Assembly (NCBI GenBank): GCA_028023455.1
Contig: JAQFVV010000255.1
Location: forward strand, 680,001-744,000
DNA from: Epiperipatus broadwayi
Taxonomy: Eukaryota; Onychophora; Udeonychophora; Euonychophora; Peripatidae
DNA length: 64,000 nt
Direction of reading: 5' to 3'
The translations under genes were made by a program, and so were the position numbers. The first letter of the stretch is position 1. Each line of letters begins with the position of its first letter. Positions 61,297 through 64,000 of this stretch are shown here, piece by piece. The notes under the pieces were generated by a model that was not told the DNA's origin, searched no databases, and saw only the letters and a list, made by a program, of their open reading frames with translations.

Positions 61297-64000
61297 TACT
61301 GCTCTATATAATTAATAAAAAATTTAAAAGACCAAAAAAGTAAATAAACTTTTTAAAAAGAATAATGACATTGCGTTTGAGTCTGAGTTAGTGTGTAAAT
61401 TACCATTCATTACCGATTCAGTGATTAAAATATGATTATTTGTGTTAGACAAATCATATACTATACTTTAAAAGATTCTGTGACCAACCATTAAAACATC
61501 TACAATTAAAATATTTGTTTAATAAATCAATATTTTAAGAAATTAATATGCTATGCATATAGAATCTTAAGAGAAAACTCCATTTTTAGCCTGTATTGGC
61601 TACTATATCATTTGTAATGTAAAGAACTACAGCAATTCATAAGTAACACTACTATTTTATGATATAATTTTGTTCCAAATTTGATTTTTTTTTTAAGCAT
61701 TATTTACAATGAGTATTATAATATTAGTATAAATAAATATATAACCATAGATTGCAAAAAATAGAGAAATAAAATTATTAGAGAAGTTTTTAACTGAGAT
61801 CAATTAATTGCTTATTTACAAGCTGTTATTATAATCAAATAAATTTGTAAGCCTTACATACAAAAAAATATTTTAGCCATATGAGATATCATTAAATCTG
61901 AAAAATGTGCCATAAAATTTACACTAGGCAAGAAAAATTCAAACTAATTTTATGTTTTCAAAACCCTTAAAAAGTGACTGAGATGGATATTTGTTTAATT
62001 TATAAATTCTATAAAATTAAGACATATGAATATTTCTAATGACATCCATTATATACCACTTATAGTCAACGAGTGTTAAAATTTACAACTACAAAAATTC
62101 TTTTCAAATACAATAAAATAGAATATTATATAACTATTAAGAATTCCATTATCTGATACTAAAAAATTATTAAATATAATCATTATCATGGAGGCAAAAT
62201 ACTATGCTTATACACAAACATAAACAAAGCCTCAACATATTTGATCACAGGACACTTTTACTCACAGCCTATGCACTTAAGAATCAGTATAATACATACC
62301 AAAATTCATGATTCCAATAAATTATGTAAGGTGAATTATTTTTGTATTATTTTAATTAAAGCAGATAAGAATTATTAATTATCACTGCCATACTCAAAAT
62401 GAAAAACTCATTATAGTAATTACAACCCATAATATTTCAAAGTTGACCAGTGTGCATTAGATTATGCTATCCCAGTATACTTTTATAAATGCTACTAGTT
62501 TCCAAACAAATAAAAATGTTCTCATTACAAATAAGTGAGAAACAATTAACAAAAAAAAATTACCATGTGGCAACACATCTTTACATTAAATGAGCCAACA
62601 AATTGATATAAAGAGGTTTTGCAAAAAGCATCTAGTGGTAAAATCATGTACTACAATGTGCTTACTTACCAGAGAATGATTCCAGTTATTTGTGTGTGTA
62701 TCCTCTCATAATCTTACTCTTGTCAGTACTGTTGAAAATTTAGAATGATGTCACCTAATAACCAGATGAAAACATGCATTAATAAGTCAAAAATTGGACT
62801 GTCTGTACTGGTTACAGCATGGTGTGTGTGCGTATATGTATATATTTATGATTTATAAATAAAGTTCAATATATTCTGTATATAATTGCAGTCAGACAGT
62901 AAATGAATAAATTTCTCTTAATTGAAGTCATTCTAGAAAATTTATATTGTTATGCATGCATTTTAATTTTAACAATACTAATGTATGCTAATATAATTAG
63001 ATTTAATCAGGGTCTGGACTTATATAAAACTGCAAAGATCTAGCTGTAATAAGAGCATACAGTATGATCATGCATTGTGAATTGAAATGTGTGCATGTGT
63101 TCAATAAAGCTAAACATGCATAAGTATGAGCAATGTTAATTATTTGTGCATGTTAAAAATTTAAAGTTATTCAACTAAAAGATAAATCTCTACAATAGAG
63201 ATTTTATCATAATTTTTAAAAAGTTTGTTAATGTATTAGTTTTCACCTATCTGTATATATTTATTTGTCTTGAGTGAAGAAACTTTTTAAGCTTTATTTG
63301 TATCAGATATTTTCTTATAGTTATTAACCAATGCCACCTGGTTAATAGTAACAGTAATATCCCCAAGAATACTGCACATTGGTGTAGTCTATTGCTCAAG
63401 AACCGATTATGGAAGAAATTGTAGTAAGAGGACATTATCTAAGAGTGACAGATAAATTCATCTCCAATTTGTAAAATTGTGTTTAGTGAAAGAATGCTAT
63501 GTCCAATCTTCAATAGCAATAATGGCATTGGGATATAATCTTGTAAGTGAATTTGATATTGAAAAAGCAGTGATTTGAAAATTTTACGTAGAACATGCAA
63601 AGAGATACATATTTATCAACAGTGTAATTGACAATAAAATAAAAGGAACAACACTAATATGTTTGTGTGGAAAAAAAGTTTCTAGTGAGGAACTGATTCT
63701 ATGATTCAAGACCTTCCAAAAATACTGTATCATTAATTAAAAGAGAAATTGGCTATGTATTTCAAACCATTGACATCAAAACTGATGGCATGCCTCAGAT
63801 TCAAAAATAAAAGAGAGGTACTATACAAGAAATATCAAGACTATGATATGGAATTAAGAATATTAGCTAAAGAGTGAACCTTAACTCCAAATTGGATGGC
63901 ATGCTCCTTAATCGTAGTAAGCTTAGTCAAGTCCTACTGAGCGAGCCAGAGTTAATATATAAACACCCAATTGAAAACTGTGTAATACATGAAATGTATT
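61297..64000. other. Unassigned AT-rich DNA to the window end
   Basis: No gene was supported. The frame at 63247-63435 (minus) has no motif. The last 130 bases (63871-64000, plus) stay open in one frame and are less AT-rich than the surroundings; the frame runs off the window, so a partial exon or a repeat cannot be told apart. Confidence 0.4.

Overview
The window looks like a very AT-rich stretch (roughly three quarters A+T by eye, not counted) of nuclear DNA from an invertebrate animal. The evidence is the repeat content: tRNA-derived SINEs, an RTE-like LINE, a Merlin DNA transposon, hAT elements, several LTR elements, large fold-back repeats and long ATT, CT, TA and GATA/GGTA arrays, with no operons, bacterial promoters or compact genes. 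The species cannot be told from the sequence. No host protein-coding gene, rRNA gene or intact tRNA gene could be supported. The window is most simply intergenic or deep-intron DNA, and nearly every interpretable feature is a mobile element or its relic.

Layout. 0-5 kb: unassigned AT-rich DNA, one tRNA-SINE, two LINE relics with a duplicated 3' tail. 5.7-9.8 kb: two candidate solo LTRs (5703-6494 and 9190-9825, the second with a perfect CAAGT target duplication) on either side of a three-armed fold-back repeat. 10-12.6 kb: SINEs, then a complete but broken Merlin transposon (11095-12494) with terminal inverted repeats of about 170 bp. 15.1-21.9 kb: an almost intact LTR retrotransposon with two near-identical LTRs of 1.67 kb and a 3.5 kb interior whose only sizeable ORF is a 220-residue coiled-coil protein, so it is non-autonomous. 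22-32.7 kb: fold-back families, SINEs, a relic related to the LTR element interior, ATT arrays, a hAT MITE with an 8-bp target duplication and a 531-bp palindrome carrying a tRNA-like B box. 32.7-45 kb: mostly featureless, with one SINE flanked by a perfect 19-bp target duplication. 45.2-46.7 kb: a 5'-truncated RTE-like LINE with an uninterrupted reverse-transcriptase frame. 47-48.8 kb: a divergent LTR-like repeat. 50-54.8 kb: two large fold-back elements of one family and a 680-bp compound GATA/GGTA array. 55-64 kb: an ATT array, a palindrome, half of a fold-back element, a degenerate RTE copy and a hAT end.

How the parts relate. The short non-coding elements (SINEs, hAT MITE, the LTR element without pol) would depend on enzymes made elsewhere. 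The RTE-like reverse transcriptase is the only long domain-bearing frame. It is missing its 5' part and has an unusual F-T-D-D active-site box, so it is probably inactive. The recurring theme is inverted repetition: at least six separate palindromic or fold-back structures from 77 to 743 bp, some with tRNA-like promoter sequence in their arms. These, and the coiled-coil LTR element, are the parts that most merit a second look.
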